Shown: positions 17,615 through 27,822, counted from the first letter of the stretch. The stretch is DNA of 64,000 nt from Achromobacter sp. MYb9 (GCF_002975275.1 NZ_PCOQ01000001.1:124001-188000), one strand, 5' to 3'. The notes: generated from the sequence alone by a model not told the origin. Numbers and translations are program-made.

Positions 17615-19441
17615 TTATGCAATATCTGCAGCGGCGCCGCATGCCTCTGCGACCACTCCGGCCCGCACCGCCGCGGACAACGCCAACGCGCGCGGCAGGA
17701 TGTGCGCGGCATAGAACAATCCCGTCGCGATTTTCGATTTGTGGAACGGGTCGGTGGACCCCGCGGCCAGGTGTTTGCGGCACACCAGCACCGCGCGTGC
17801 CATCTGCCAGCCGCCATGCACCACGCCGGCCAGCATCAGATACGGAACGCTGCTGGAGTAGACCGCCCGGATGTTGGCGGCCGACTGCTCCAGGATGAAG
17901 CCCACGCCCGCCTCGTACGCCTGGATGGCGCCATCCAGGTTGTCGCGCAGCAGCCGCAGCGCATCGCGTTCCGCTGCGGCGGCGCGCGTGGATTCCGCTT
18001 CCACGGCGCGCAGCGTCTCGCGCATGGCGGCGATGGCCGCATAGGCGGTGGCGCCGCCGTCACGCTGCGTCTTGCGGCTGACCAGATCGTTGGCCTGGAT
18101 CGCGGTGGTGCCTTCATAGATGGGCAGGATGCGGGCGTCGCGGTAGAACTGCGCCGCGCCGGTTTCCTCGATGAATCCCATGCCGCCGTGCACCTGCACG
18201 CCCAGTGACGCAACCTCTACCGCGGTCTCGGTCGAGAAGCCCTTCACGATCGGCACCATGTATTCGTAGAACGCGCGGTTGCGCGAACGCTGTTCGGGAT
18301 CGGGATGGTGCGTGCCCTTGTCGTGCGCCGCCGCCGTCACGTAGGACACCGCGCGGGCGGCCTCCGTCAACGATTTCATGGTCAGCAGCATGCGTTGCAC
18401 ATCGGGATGCCGCACAATCGCCACCGGCCCCGCCGACCCTTCCACCGCGCGTCCCTGCACGCGTTCGCGCGCATACGCCAGCGCATGCTGGTAGGCGCGT
18501 TCGGACACGCCGATGCCTTGCTGCCCCACGGCATAGCGCGCGGCGTTCATCATGATGAACATGTATTCCAGGCCACGGTTCAATTCACCGACCAGATAGC
18601 CCACGGCGCCCTCGCCCACTTCGCCCTTGCCGGCGCCGTACAGCAGCACCGCCGTGGGGCTGCCGTGGATACCCAACTTGTGCTCCAGCGAGGCGCACCA
18701 GACATCATTGCGCTTGCCCAGGCTGCCGTCGGGCTCGACCATGAACTTCGGCACGATGAAAAGCGAAATCCCCTTCACGCCCGCTGGCGCGTCCGGGGTG
18801 CGAGCCAGCACCAGATGGATGATGTTCTCGGCCAGGTCGTGCTCGCCATAGGTAATGAAGATCTTCTGGCCCGACAGGCGGAAGCTGCCGTCGTCCTGCC
18901 GGACGGCGCGCGTGGCGACCTGGGCCAGGTCCGACCCGGCCTGCGGCTCGGTCAGGTTCATGGTGCCGGTCCACTTGCCGCTGATCAGGTTGGGGACGTA
19001 TTGCTTGCGCTGCGCCTCCGACCCCACGGTCAGCACGGCTTCGATCACGCCGTCCGTCAACATCGGGCATAAAGAGAAGGCCAGACTGGCCGCCTGGATG
19101 TTCTCTCCGGGCGCCGCGGCGACCAGTTTGGGCAGGCCTTGCCCGCCCCATGCCTGCGGATGCTGCAAGCCTTGCCAGCCCCCCGCCGCATAATCCTTGA
19201 AACCCTGGGCGTAGCCCGGCGTGGTCGTTACCTGCCCATCCTTCCAGACCGGCGGCTGCGTGTCACCGGGCACGTTCAAGGGGGCCACCGCCTGCTCCAC
19301 GAAGCGCCCGTTCTCTTCCAGGATGGCGTCCACGAGGTCGGGCGTGACGTCACCGAATCCGGGAAGTTTCAGGATATCGTCCAGTCCGGCCAGTTCCTTC
19401 AGGGCGAAGCGGAAGTCCTGCAGCGGGGTTACGTAAGGCAT
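17615..19441 (-). CDS. acyl-CoA dehydrogenase (FadE/DmdC-like, with C-terminal extension)
   Basis: The 608-residue protein has the acyl-CoA dehydrogenase fold: MNLTEPQAGSDLAQV and FITYGEHD in the FAD and substrate domain, and LGVQVHGGMGFIEETGAAQF near the catalytic Glu. An extra C-terminal domain of about 120 residues fits the group that includes DmdC. It oxidises an acyl-CoA and passes electrons to ETF, whose genes lie 5.7 kb away. The ATG at 19441 sits behind GGAGACACC. The substrate cannot be deduced. Confidence 0.9.
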   Translation of the reverse strand: MPYVTPLQDFRFALKELAGLDDILKLPGFGDVTPDLVDAILEENGRFVEQAVAPLNVPGDTQPPVWKDGQVTTTPGYAQGFKDYAAGGWQGLQHPQAWGGQGLPKLVAAAPGENIQAASLAFSLCPMLTDGVIEAVLTVGSEAQRKQYVPNLISGKWTGTMNLTEPQAGSDLAQVATRAVRQDDGSFRLSGQKIFITYGEHDLAENIIHLVLARTPDAPAGVKGISLFIVPKFMVEPDGSLGKRNDVWCASLEHKLGIHGSPTAVLLYGAGKGEVGEGAVGYLVGELNRGLEYMFIMMNAARYAVGQQGIGVSERAYQHALAYARERVQGRAVEGSAGPVAIVRHPDVQRMLLTMKSLTEAARAVSYVTAAAHDKGTHHPDPEQRSRNRAFYEYMVPIVKGFSTETAVEVASLGVQVHGGMGFIEETGAAQFYRDARILPIYEGTTAIQANDLVSRKTQRDGGATAYAAIAAMRETLRAVEAESTRAAAAERDALRLLRDNLDGAIQAYEAGVGFILEQSAANIRAVYSSSVPYLMLAGVVHGGWQMARAVLVCRKHLAAGSTDPFHKSKIATGLFYAAHILPRALALSAAVRAGVVAEACGAAADIA

Positions 19442-19460
19442 GGTGTCTCCGTGTGCAACG

Positions 19461-19489
19461 GACCCCGAGGCGCGGAGCGCCTCGGGGTC
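19461..19489. repeat. perfect 13-bp inverted repeat upstream of the acyl-CoA dehydrogenase gene
   Basis: GACCCCGAGGCGC and its exact complement are separated by three bases. It lies between the end of the exchanger gene and the dehydrogenase start. No T-run follows on either strand, so it is not a standard intrinsic terminator. Confidence 0.8.
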
Positions 19490-19574
19490 GGATGCGTTTC
19501 TTGATACGCGCGTCTGATTGCGCGCGTCGGGATGCGTCAAGCGCCGCATCATCCGGCGGATAGCCGGACGGGCG

Positions 19575-21275
19575 CTAACTCAGATGGTACGCCAATGACA
19601 CAATGATCGGCCCCAGCACCGGCAGCAGCACATTGGCAATGGCATAGGTCACGGTGTAACCCAATAGCGGCACGGAGCTGCCGCTGGCCCCCAAGATAGC
19701 GCTGATCGCGGGCGTGCTGACGTGCTGCCCGGCAATGGCGCCCACCAGCAGCGGCCCCTCGATCTTCAGGATCTTGTGGCCCACCCACAGCGACAGGCAG
19801 GCCGGCCCTAGCGACACCAGCAGCCCGATCAGGGGTAGCACGGCGCCGTGTTCGCGGATCAGCGAAATGGCCTCGGGCCCCGCGGACAAGCCCACGCAGG
19901 CCACGAATACCGCCAGGCCCAGATCTTTCAGCAGTTGCACCGCATGGTCCGGCATATGGCCGATGGCGGGCCGCTTGGCATTGATCCAGCCGCAGACCAG
20001 GCCGCTGACCAGGGCGCCGCCCCCGCTGCCCAGCGACACCGGAATGCCCCACAAGCGGGCGCTCAGGGCACCGATCATCAGGCCAACAAGGATGCCGAAC
20101 GCCAGGAACACCAGATCGGTCACGCCGCTGCGGCGCAATTCGTTGCCCAACGCGGCGCCGGCTTGTGACAACTCCGGTTCGGTGCCCACCAAGGTCACCA
20201 GATCGCCGTATTGAACGACGGTAGCCGGCGTCAGGGGCAGCACATGGCCGGACCGCACGATGGATTGAACGAACACGCCGCGCGCGCGCCGGGCGCCGGG
20301 CCGTTTGCCCAATTCGGCCAGGGTGTGCCCGTTGATCGCCTTCTTGCTGACGATGATGGCCAGTTCACTCAGTTGCAGGTCCTCCGCATGCGCTTCAGGC
20401 AACTGGATTTCAGGGCCGACCACTGAACCGGCGCGCAACGCGAAGCGGCGCAGACCCAGCACCACCACGATGTCGCCCGTGGCCAGGATGTCTTCCGGCG
20501 TGGCGTCGACCGCCTCGCCGTTGCGCAGGATGCGGCTGATCACCGTCCGCCCGCCCAATTGCGCCTCGACGTCGGCCACGCTCATGCCGTTGGCGTCCTT
20601 CACCACATGGGCACGCCCCACCAGCCTTGGCAACGTGGGCAGATTGATGTCTTCCTCGTCGCCCGACGCCACGCCCAGCTTTTCCTCCAAGGCCTTGGAG
20701 GCCTCGCGCAGATTGATGCGCAACAGCGCTGGCGCGACTTGGCTGGTGAAGAAGACGATGCTGATCAGTCCCACCAGATAGGTCAGCGTGTAGGCCGTGG
20801 CGATGTTGGCCTCCATGCGCTGCACCTCGGCATCCGGCAGTCCCAGGTGCTTGAGCGCCTCGGCAGCCGTGCCCACCACGGCGGATTCCGTGGCCGCCCC
20901 CGCCGCCAGGCCAGCCGCCGTGCCGGCGTCCAGGCCGAACAGGGGCACGGCCGCCAGCACGATCGTCAGCACCAACAGGGCCTCGATGATCGGCAGCACG
21001 ATGTAGCGCAGGCTGGACCGATTGAGGTTGGCGAAGAACTGCGGGCCACCGGAGTAGCCCATGGCAAAAATGAACAAAGCGAACGCAACCTCTTTCAGGT
21101 CGCCACGCATCTGGCAACCCGTCTGGCCGATCAGCAAGGCGACGATGAGCGTTCCGCACACCCCACCCAGCTGGATCGGCCCGACCTTCAGTTTGCCGAT
21201 CAGATATCCCAAACCCACCGTGACGAACAACACCGCGATGGGGACGTTATTGAAAAATCCGACCGAGCACGTCAT
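19575..21275 (-). CDS. aspT: AspT-family aspartate:alanine exchanger (copy 1)
   Basis: The 566-residue protein has the AAE-family plan: five or so membrane helices, two soluble TrkA-C (RCK_C) domains in the middle (about residues 210-385) and five more helices. Family sequences include GYSGGPQFFANL and AGQHVSTPAISAILGASGS. AspT exchanges aspartate for alanine electrogenically. It lies 22 bases downstream of the decarboxylase gene aspD, so it should be co-transcribed with it. A second paralogue lies on the other side of aspD. Confidence 0.87.
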   Translation of the reverse strand: MTCSVGFFNNVPIAVLFVTVGLGYLIGKLKVGPIQLGGVCGTLIVALLIGQTGCQMRGDLKEVAFALFIFAMGYSGGPQFFANLNRSSLRYIVLPIIEALLVLTIVLAAVPLFGLDAGTAAGLAAGAATESAVVGTAAEALKHLGLPDAEVQRMEANIATAYTLTYLVGLISIVFFTSQVAPALLRINLREASKALEEKLGVASGDEEDINLPTLPRLVGRAHVVKDANGMSVADVEAQLGGRTVISRILRNGEAVDATPEDILATGDIVVVLGLRRFALRAGSVVGPEIQLPEAHAEDLQLSELAIIVSKKAINGHTLAELGKRPGARRARGVFVQSIVRSGHVLPLTPATVVQYGDLVTLVGTEPELSQAGAALGNELRRSGVTDLVFLAFGILVGLMIGALSARLWGIPVSLGSGGGALVSGLVCGWINAKRPAIGHMPDHAVQLLKDLGLAVFVACVGLSAGPEAISLIREHGAVLPLIGLLVSLGPACLSLWVGHKILKIEGPLLVGAIAGQHVSTPAISAILGASGSSVPLLGYTVTYAIANVLLPVLGPIIVSLAYHLS

Positions 21276-21297
21276 AGCTCATCTCGCGTGTGGTTGC

Positions 21298-23136
21298 CTA
21301 CTTGCGGGCGGTGGCCTTCTTGGCGGATTTGGCCGCCGTGTCCGCTTGCTTGACCGCTTTCTTCACGGCTTTCTTCACCGCCGTCTTGGCGACCTTCTTC
21401 GTGGCCGTCTTTGCCACGCGCTTGGCCGCGCCCGCTTTCACCGTCTGGCCCTTGCCGGCAGTCGGACCCGAACGCACCAGTTCGGACGCCTTCCATGCCT
21501 CGACGTATTCGGTCGCGCACTCCACCATGTACTTGCCGATCTTGGCGTAATCGGCATCGTCAAGGTTGGCCAGCGAGATGCGGATGGACCACGGCGGGCC
21601 GCCGAAGCCGCCGCCATCCATCAAGACCACACCGGATTTTTCGGCCAGGCGGAACAGGAAGTCCACCGGCTCGTAGTTCGATGTCATGTACTTGCAGAAG
21701 GCGTCGCCATACATGACCTTGGCCCACACCATGAAGTCCAGCTCCACGTAATACCAGGCGCGCATGGGATCTTCCGGCGGCAACGGAATACCCAGGCCGC
21801 TCCACAGCGAGTCGCGGCGCGCACGCACGATCTGCATCGTCAGGTGCTTGTAGGCGTCTTTCAGATCCAGCAGGTGAGACAGCGCAAAAAAGCACATCTG
21901 CACCTGCTGCGGCAAGGACAGGCCGGCCGTGTGGTTCAGCGCCACGTTGCGGCTGTCAGCCACCATGCGGTCGATGAACTTCAGCTTTTCGGGCTCCATC
22001 GTCATGGCGCCGTAGCGCTTGTTCAGACGCTGCTTCCACGCCGCGGGCAGTTCGGCGATGCGCCGGTCCATGGTGTTTTTCTCGTGCGTGGCGATCACGC
22101 CCAGACGCCAGCCCGTGCAACCGAAGTTCTTGGAAAAGGAATAGACGCAGATGGTGTTGTGCGGCACTTCGGCCATCAACGAGCGGAAGTTCGGCACGAA
22201 GGTGCCGTACACATCGTCCGTGACCAGCACCAGATCGGGATTCTTGCGGATCAAGCGCACGATCTGCTTCATCTCGACCGGGCTGAACGCAACCGACGGC
22301 GGATTGCTGGGGTTCACCGTCACGGCGAGCTTGATCTTCGGATTCTCCAGCTTGGCGATTTCGGAGGCGGGATAGTGCCAGTCGTGCGTGCCGTCGGCCC
22401 GCAGGCTGCTGGCGTTGATGGCGACGATCTTGAACTGGAAACGCTCAAGGTGCGCGATTTCGATATACGGCGTGAAGGTCGGCAGGAACAGCGCAATCGT
22501 GTCGCCCTGCTTCAACAGGCCGTTCTGCATCATCGAATCGAAGATGTAGCACATGGCGGCGGTGCCGCCTTCAACCGGGAACAAATCGAACTTGCCCTTG
22601 GGCGGCCGGCCATCGCACATTTCCTTGATCAGGTAGTCATGCACGATCTGTTCGGTATGCACCAGCGCGCGCGGCGGCACGGGATAGTTGTCCCCGATGA
22701 TGCTGTCGCTCAGTTCGTGGATCCATTCATCCGGATCGAAACCCTTGATCTTGACGCCGTATTCAAGCACTCCCACCAGGAAGTCGTAGCCCTCCTCGCC
22801 CTTGTGCTTGGACAGGAATTTACGCAAGCGGTCGGCGCAACCTTTCTTTGCCGGCATGCCCGCCAGGATGGCATCGTCGCGCACGCGGCGCGCCTCTTTC
22901 ATGGCGAACTGGCCCATCAGGAAGAAGGCGTCGCGCGGCTCGGTGGCGATCCAGTTCGGGTTGCCCCGGCCCGCGTTCAACATGGTCAAGGCGGCCGTCT
23001 GCTGATTTTCCTTGGCCAACGTAATCAGATAATCCTTCAGTTCAAACGGCGACAGCTGTTCAAGGTCGCGTTGACGCGAGCGGGTCGTCTTCAGGGTGGA
23101 AGCCAAACTGACGGTGAGAGGCGCGGTGGAAGCCAT
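21298..23136 (-). CDS. aspD: aspartate 4-decarboxylase / aspartate aminotransferase with Lys/Ala-rich tail
   Basis: The PLP enzyme converts L-aspartate to L-alanine and CO2. LSPFELKDYLI, the segment FPVEGGTAAMCYIF, NPSNPPSV, LVTDDVYGTF and YSFSKNFGCTGWRLG (PLP Lys near residue 334) match AspD of Comamonas, Alcaligenes and Pseudomonas dacunhae. Those proteins have about 533 residues; this one has 612. The surplus is mainly a C-terminal tail of about 60 residues made of Lys-Ala-Val-Thr repeats (for example KKVAKTAVKKAVKKAV), like histone H1 or AlgP tails. With AspT the enzyme can build a proton motive force. Confidence 0.9.
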   Translation of the reverse strand: MASTAPLTVSLASTLKTTRSRQRDLEQLSPFELKDYLITLAKENQQTAALTMLNAGRGNPNWIATEPRDAFFLMGQFAMKEARRVRDDAILAGMPAKKGCADRLRKFLSKHKGEEGYDFLVGVLEYGVKIKGFDPDEWIHELSDSIIGDNYPVPPRALVHTEQIVHDYLIKEMCDGRPPKGKFDLFPVEGGTAAMCYIFDSMMQNGLLKQGDTIALFLPTFTPYIEIAHLERFQFKIVAINASSLRADGTHDWHYPASEIAKLENPKIKLAVTVNPSNPPSVAFSPVEMKQIVRLIRKNPDLVLVTDDVYGTFVPNFRSLMAEVPHNTICVYSFSKNFGCTGWRLGVIATHEKNTMDRRIAELPAAWKQRLNKRYGAMTMEPEKLKFIDRMVADSRNVALNHTAGLSLPQQVQMCFFALSHLLDLKDAYKHLTMQIVRARRDSLWSGLGIPLPPEDPMRAWYYVELDFMVWAKVMYGDAFCKYMTSNYEPVDFLFRLAEKSGVVLMDGGGFGGPPWSIRISLANLDDADYAKIGKYMVECATEYVEAWKASELVRSGPTAGKGQTVKAGAAKRVAKTATKKVAKTAVKKAVKKAVKQADTAAKSAKKATARK

Positions 23137-23217
23137 TATTCAGTACTCCTGGGTTGCGTATTGACAATCGCTGGCAGGGGCGGCGCGAGCGGGCACGCCC
23201 GCAGCCCCGAGGTGCTG

Positions 23218-23244
23218 CCCGCAAGCCTGAAGCAGGCTTGCGGG
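23218..23244. repeat. perfect 12-bp inverted repeat between aspT copy 2 and aspD
   Basis: CCCGCAAGCCTG and its exact complement are separated by AAG. It lies in the 116-base gap just after the stop of the second exchanger gene. It lacks a T-run; it could stabilise message ends or attenuate read-through into aspD. Confidence 0.8.
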
Positions 23245-23252
23245 GCGTCCCA

Positions 23253-24944
23253 CTAGGTCATCAGCATGACAATGACAATGCCCCAGATGATGAGCAGGGT
23301 ATTGCCGATTGCATAGGGCACCGTGTAGCCCAGGGCGGGCACCTGGCTCTTGGCCGTCTCGGTGATCTGGCCGATCGCAGCCGTCGTGGTGCGGGCACCA
23401 GCGCAAACGCCCAGCACGATGGCAGGATGGAATTTGAAGACATATCGGGCGATGAACACGCCCAGGATCATTGGCACGCTGGTGGCAATGATGCCGGCCA
23501 CGAACAGCTTGGCGCCCAATTGCTGGAAGCCCTGCACGAAGCCCGGCCCGGACGTGATGCCGACCACCGCCACGAACGCCGTCAGCCCCACCGACGTCAG
23601 GAACCAATGCACCGGTTCCGGCACGCGGCCGAAGGTGGGATGCACGGACCGCAGATAACCGAAAATCAGGCCCGATATCAGCGCGCCGCCAGAAGTCGAC
23701 AAGGTGATGGGAACGCCGCTGACCGTCAGCACCAGCGAACCGAACAGCCCGCCCAGCAAAATACCGAAGCCGACGAACACCATGTCGGTCTGCTCGGTCG
23801 CGCGGTCCACATATCCCAGCTTGCCCACGACGCGCTCAACGTCACGCTTGGCGCCCAGCACAAACAAGCGGTCGCCGCGGTCCAGCTTCAACCCCCAATT
23901 GACCGGCATCTCGTGGCCGCCGCGCACAACCTTGCGCAGGAACACGCCTCGTCCCAGCTGACGCACGGTTTCGTTTTCGGCCAGTTCCTTAAGCGTCTTG
24001 CCGGCCACGTTCTTGTTGGTCAGCACCACCTCGACGATCTCCGCGGGCAGGTTGATGACGTCCTTATCCTCGACTTCATTGCCGATGATGCCGCCTGCCT
24101 GCAAGACCAGTGCGTCGTGGCGCCCCGTCACGCCCAGCACGTCGCCCGCCTGCAGCACCGTGCTGGAGTCGTTATCGATGATCTGGTCGCCCCGGCGGAT
24201 ACGCTCCACAAACACGCGAGCGTCGACGAAGCGCGCTTCCAGATCGCCCACCGTCTTGCCCACCAGGTCGGTGTGATCCAGCTTATAGGCGCGCGCCGTG
24301 AACTTGCGGTAGCCGGACAGTTCCATGGAATCGCTGCCGCCGGACATCTTGGCTTCGTATTCCTTGCACTCTTTGACGATGTCCACGCCCATCAGCTTGG
24401 GGCCCAGCGAGGCCAGCAACCAGGCGCTGCCGACCGTGCCGAAGATGTAGCAGACCGCGTAGGCCACCGGGATGCTGTCGATCCACTTCTTCTTGGTCGC
24501 GGCATCCACGCCCAGGCCGTTGATCGTGTCCGTCGCCACGCCCATCACCGCTGAAATGGTTTGCGCACCGGCCAGCAATCCCGCTCCGGTACCGGCGTCA
24601 AATCCGAATCCGACGGCGGTGGCCCAGGTGACCAGCAAGCAGATAACGCAGATGATGACTGCGAATATGACCTGGGGAAGGCCATCGCTTTTCATGCCGC
24701 GGAAGAATTGTGGTCCGACGCCGTAGCCTAGACCGAAGAGGAAGAGCAGGAAGAACACCTGCTTGAGAATCGGGGCGATGGTGATGTCGAGTTGCCCGAC
24801 CAGCACGCCCACCAGCAAAGTACCTGTTACCGCGCCTAGATTAAAACCGAAGATCTTTTTGGCGCCGATCCAATAACCCAATCCCAGGGTCAGGAAGATC
24901 GCTAATTCTGGGTACTTCCGCAATGTGTCAAAGAACCATTCCAT
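23253..24944 (-). CDS. aspT: AspT-family aspartate:alanine exchanger (copy 2)
   Basis: The 563-residue protein shares the AAE layout: N-terminal helices (LGYWIGAKKIFGFNLGAVTG), two TrkA-C domains around residues 205-380, and C-terminal helices with VCAGARTTTAAIGQI. It is clearly a paralogue of the exchanger at 19.6 kb but diverged along its length, so this is not a recent duplication. The ATG at 24944 follows AAGGAGATTC. It is probably the first gene of the aspT-aspD-aspT unit. Confidence 0.87.
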   Translation of the reverse strand: MEWFFDTLRKYPELAIFLTLGLGYWIGAKKIFGFNLGAVTGTLLVGVLVGQLDITIAPILKQVFFLLFLFGLGYGVGPQFFRGMKSDGLPQVIFAVIICVICLLVTWATAVGFGFDAGTGAGLLAGAQTISAVMGVATDTINGLGVDAATKKKWIDSIPVAYAVCYIFGTVGSAWLLASLGPKLMGVDIVKECKEYEAKMSGGSDSMELSGYRKFTARAYKLDHTDLVGKTVGDLEARFVDARVFVERIRRGDQIIDNDSSTVLQAGDVLGVTGRHDALVLQAGGIIGNEVEDKDVINLPAEIVEVVLTNKNVAGKTLKELAENETVRQLGRGVFLRKVVRGGHEMPVNWGLKLDRGDRLFVLGAKRDVERVVGKLGYVDRATEQTDMVFVGFGILLGGLFGSLVLTVSGVPITLSTSGGALISGLIFGYLRSVHPTFGRVPEPVHWFLTSVGLTAFVAVVGITSGPGFVQGFQQLGAKLFVAGIIATSVPMILGVFIARYVFKFHPAIVLGVCAGARTTTAAIGQITETAKSQVPALGYTVPYAIGNTLLIIWGIVIVMLMT

Positions 24945-25080
24945 CCCGAATCTCCTTCGTTCTGTACAGGTCGAGCACGTGCGCGAACAATCCTGCTGCG
25001 CGCGGAACACATTATCAGAATCTTTCAGAAAATCAAAAGAAATACTAAAGCCATGACAAATGGATGCAGATTATCCGGTC

Positions 25081-25114
25081 AAAAAAAAACCGCAGGCGGA
25101 TGCCTGCGGTTTTT
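25081..25114 (-). terminator. terminator of etfB-etfA
   Basis: The stem ACCGCAGGC / GCCTGCGGT has a four-base loop. On the minus strand it is followed by nine T; the other side also has five T, so it may work in both directions. Confidence 0.92.
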
Positions 25115-25135
25115 GATATCGCACGACCGGGCGTT

Positions 25136-26065
25136 TTACAACGCGCTGGTCAGTTCAGGCACGACCTGGAACAAATCACCCACCAGGCCATAATCCGCCA
25201 CCCCGAAAATCGGGGCTTCGGCATCTTTATTGATGGCGACGATAACCTTGGAATCCTTCATGCCGGCCAAGTGCTGGATGGCGCCGGAAATACCGACGGC
25301 CACGTACAACTGCGGCGCAACAATTTTGCCGGTCTGGCCAACCTGCCAGTCGTTCGGGGCATAACCGGCATCAACGGCGGCGCGCGACGCACCCAATGCC
25401 GCGCCCAGCTTGTCGGCCAGCGGATCCAGGATCTTGAAGTTCTCGGCGCTGCCCAACCCACGGCCGCCCGACACCACCACGCGAGCGCCAGCCAGTTCGG
25501 GGCGATCGCTCTTGGCGACTTCGCGGCCCACGAACGTGGACAGGCCCGAATCAGCCACGGCAGCCACGTCTTCCACGGCCGCCGAACCCCCTTGCGCGGC
25601 GACGGCATCAAAGCCCGTCGTGCGCACGGTGATGACCTTCACGGCGTCGGCCGATTGCACGGTGGCAATGGCGTTGCCCGCGTAGATGGGGCGCAGGAAC
25701 GTGTCGGCGGATTCCACGCCGATGATGTCGGAAATCTGCGCGACGTCGAGCTTGGCGGCTACGCGCGGCGCCACGTTCTTGCCCGACGCAGTGGCGGGGA
25801 ACAGGATGTGGCTGTAGTTGGAAGCCACGGCCAGCACCTGCGCCGCGACGTTTTCCGCCAGGCCGTCGGCCAATTGCGGCGCATCGGCCAGCAAGACCTT
25901 GGCCACGCCTGCGGCGGCGGCAGCCTGGTCGGCCACGGCGCGCGCGTTGGCGCCGGCCACCAGCACGTGCACGTCGCCTCCGATCTTGGCGGCGGCGGCG
26001 ACGGCGTTCAGGGTTGCGCCCTTCAACTGGGCGTTATCGTGTTCGGCAATAACCAGCGTCGTCAT
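25136..26065 (-). CDS. etfA: electron transfer flavoprotein subunit alpha
   Basis: The 309-residue protein carries the C-terminal FAD-binding domain of Etf[35 protein letters not shown] and [15 protein letters not shown] collects electrons from acyl-CoA dehydrogenases and passes them to ETF-quinone oxidoreductase. It starts two bases after the stop of etfB, so the subunits are made together. Confidence 0.96.
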   Translation of the reverse strand: MTTLVIAEHDNAQLKGATLNAVAAAAKIGGDVHVLVAGANARAVADQAAAAAGVAKVLLADAPQLADGLAENVAAQVLAVASNYSHILFPATASGKNVAPRVAAKLDVAQISDIIGVESADTFLRPIYAGNAIATVQSADAVKVITVRTTGFDAVAAQGGSAAVEDVAAVADSGLSTFVGREVAKSDRPELAGARVVVSGGRGLGSAENFKILDPLADKLGAALGASRAAVDAGYAPNDWQVGQTGKIVAPQLYVAVGISGAIQHLAGMKDSKVIVAINKDAEAPIFGVADYGLVGDLFQVVPELTSAL

Positions 26066-26067
26066 GT

Positions 26068-26817
26068 TCAGACCACCTTCGCTTCGTTCTTGAGTTTGTC
26101 CACCAGGGCTGCAACGTCCGCCACCTTGATGCCGGCCTTGCGGGCGGGCGGTTCGCTGACTTTCAGCGTCTTCAGGCGCGGAGCCGCATCAACGCCCAAT
26201 TCTTCGGGCGTGACGGTGTCCAACTGCTTCTTCTTGGCCTTCATGATGTTCGGCAGCGTGACGTAACGCGGCTCGTTCAGGCGCAAGTCGGTGGTGACGA
26301 TCGCCGGCAGCTTCAGCGTCAGCGTTTCCAGGCCGCCGTCCACTTCGCGCGTGACGGTGACCTTGCCATCAGCCAGTTCGACCTTGCTGGCGAACGTGGC
26401 TTGCGGCCAGTCCAGCAGCGCGGCCAACATCTGACCGGTCTGGTTGGCGTCGTCGTCGATGGCTTGCTTGCCCAGGATCACTAGTTGCGGCTGTTCCTTG
26501 TCGACCAGCGCCTTCAACAGCTTGGCGACGGCCAGCGGCTGCAGCTCGGCGTCGGTCTGGACCAGCACGCCGCGGTCGGCGCCGATGGCCATGGCGGTGC
26601 GCAGCGTCTCCTGGCATTGCGCAACGCCGCAAGAAACCGCCACGACTTCAGCGACGGCACCCTTTTCCTTCAGGCGGGTCGCTTCTTCGACGGCGATTTC
26701 GTCAAAGGGGTTCATGGACATCTTCACATTGGCGATATCCACGCCAGTCTGATCCGACTTGACTCGCACCTTGACGTTGTAGTCAACGACGCGCTTGACA
26801 GGTACCAACACCTTCAT
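26068..26817 (-). CDS. etfB: electron transfer flavoprotein subunit beta
   Basis: The 249-residue protein starts [20 protein letters not shown], the standard EtfB N-terminus, and contains the ETF beta signature around [20 protein letters not shown]. It binds AMP and docks the partner dehydrogenases. The ATG at 26817 follows GGAGGCAGCGGG. It forms a two-gene operon with etfA. Confidence 0.96.
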   Translation of the reverse strand: MKVLVPVKRVVDYNVKVRVKSDQTGVDIANVKMSMNPFDEIAVEEATRLKEKGAVAEVVAVSCGVAQCQETLRTAMAIGADRGVLVQTDAELQPLAVAKLLKALVDKEQPQLVILGKQAIDDDANQTGQMLAALLDWPQATFASKVELADGKVTVTREVDGGLETLTLKLPAIVTTDLRLNEPRYVTLPNIMKAKKKQLDTVTPEELGVDAAPRLKTLKVSEPPARKAGIKVADVAALVDKLKNEAKVV

Positions 26818-26888
26818 CCCGCTGCCTCCAAATGGAAATAATGACCCGGCGATGCGCCAGGATCGCATTGCACAATTTTTTCCTGATT

Positions 26889-27803
26889 CTACAGCTTCGC
26901 CAGCGCTCGTATATGCGCAACCACGCTGCGGCCCAAGGCCGACAAGTTGTAACCGCCCTCCAGCGTGCTGACGATCCGTCCCTGGCAGTGGCGCTCCGCC
27001 ACGTCCACAAGCTGCTCGGTCATCCAGGCGTAGTCCGCCTCGACCAGTCCCATCTGGCCCATGTCGTCTTCCCGGTGCGCGTCGAAACCGGCCGACACCA
27101 GGATCAGTTCGGGGCGATGGGCCTCCAGCCGGGGCAGCCACGTGTCCGTCACGATCGCCTTGACCGCGGCGCCCGTCGTGTAAGCAGCCACGGGAACGTT
27201 CAACATGTTGGCGGCCGGGTGTTCCGTGCCGCTGTTTGGAAAGAAAGGGTGCTGGAAAAAGCTGCACATCAGCACGCGATCATCGCCCGCGAACACATCT
27301 TCGGTGCCATTGCCGTGATGCACGTCGAAGTCCACGATGGCCACGCGCGACAAACCGTGGAAATCCAGCGCATGGCGCGCCGCGATCGCCACATTGTTCA
27401 GAAAGCAGAATCCCATCGCTTGCGAGCGGCAGGCATGGTGCCCGGGCGGACGGACCGCGCAGAAGGCCGTGCGCGCCTCGCCGCCCATCACCGCATCCAC
27501 CGCCGCCACGCCCGCGCCAGCCGCATATAGCGCGGCCTCGTAGGTGTGGGGATTCATCAGGGTGTCCGGATCTATCGGGTAATACCCTTGGTCCGGCGTA
27601 TGTTCGCGCAAACTGTCCAGGTACTGGACAGTGTGCACGCGCAACAGGTCGTGACGCGACGCCTGAGGCGCCTGCCTGTCATCCAGATAGGGCATCAAGC
27701 CGCTGGCCAGAAGCTGGTCGGAAATGGCGTCCAGCCTCTGCGGGCTTTCGGGATGCCAACTGCCCATTTCATGCAAGCGGCATGCCGGGTGGGTAAGATA
27801 CAT
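26889..27803 (-). CDS. histone deacetylase family (acetylpolyamine amidohydrolase-like) protein
   Basis: The 304-residue zinc hydrolase shows the arginase/deacetylase fold motifs RPPGHHA, the zinc ligands in [10 protein letters not shown] and SAGFDAH, and the catalytic-Tyr region LEGGYN. Bacterial members deacetylate small molecules such as acetylpolyamines or act on acetylated proteins; the substrate is unknown. Two ATGs are possible: 27803, behind GGAG at good spacing, and 27812 without one; I chose the first. It is divergent from mltB with only 19 bases between starts, so the promoters must overlap the coding ends. Confidence 0.88.
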   Translation of the reverse strand: MYLTHPACRLHEMGSWHPESPQRLDAISDQLLASGLMPYLDDRQAPQASRHDLLRVHTVQYLDSLREHTPDQGYYPIDPDTLMNPHTYEAALYAAGAGVAAVDAVMGGEARTAFCAVRPPGHHACRSQAMGFCFLNNVAIAARHALDFHGLSRVAIVDFDVHHGNGTEDVFAGDDRVLMCSFFQHPFFPNSGTEHPAANMLNVPVAAYTTGAAVKAIVTDTWLPRLEAHRPELILVSAGFDAHREDDMGQMGLVEADYAWMTEQLVDVAERHCQGRIVSTLEGGYNLSALGRSVVAHIRALAKL

Positions 27804-27822
27804 GGTCTCCATAAGGAAGATT

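Noticed and set aside
19461-19489. intrinsic terminator of the exchanger gene
   Set aside because: Stem is perfect but no T-run follows on either strand; listed as a repeat instead.
21061-23256. 731-codon open frame opposite aspD
   Set aside because: Mirrors aspD including its tail; no independent evidence.
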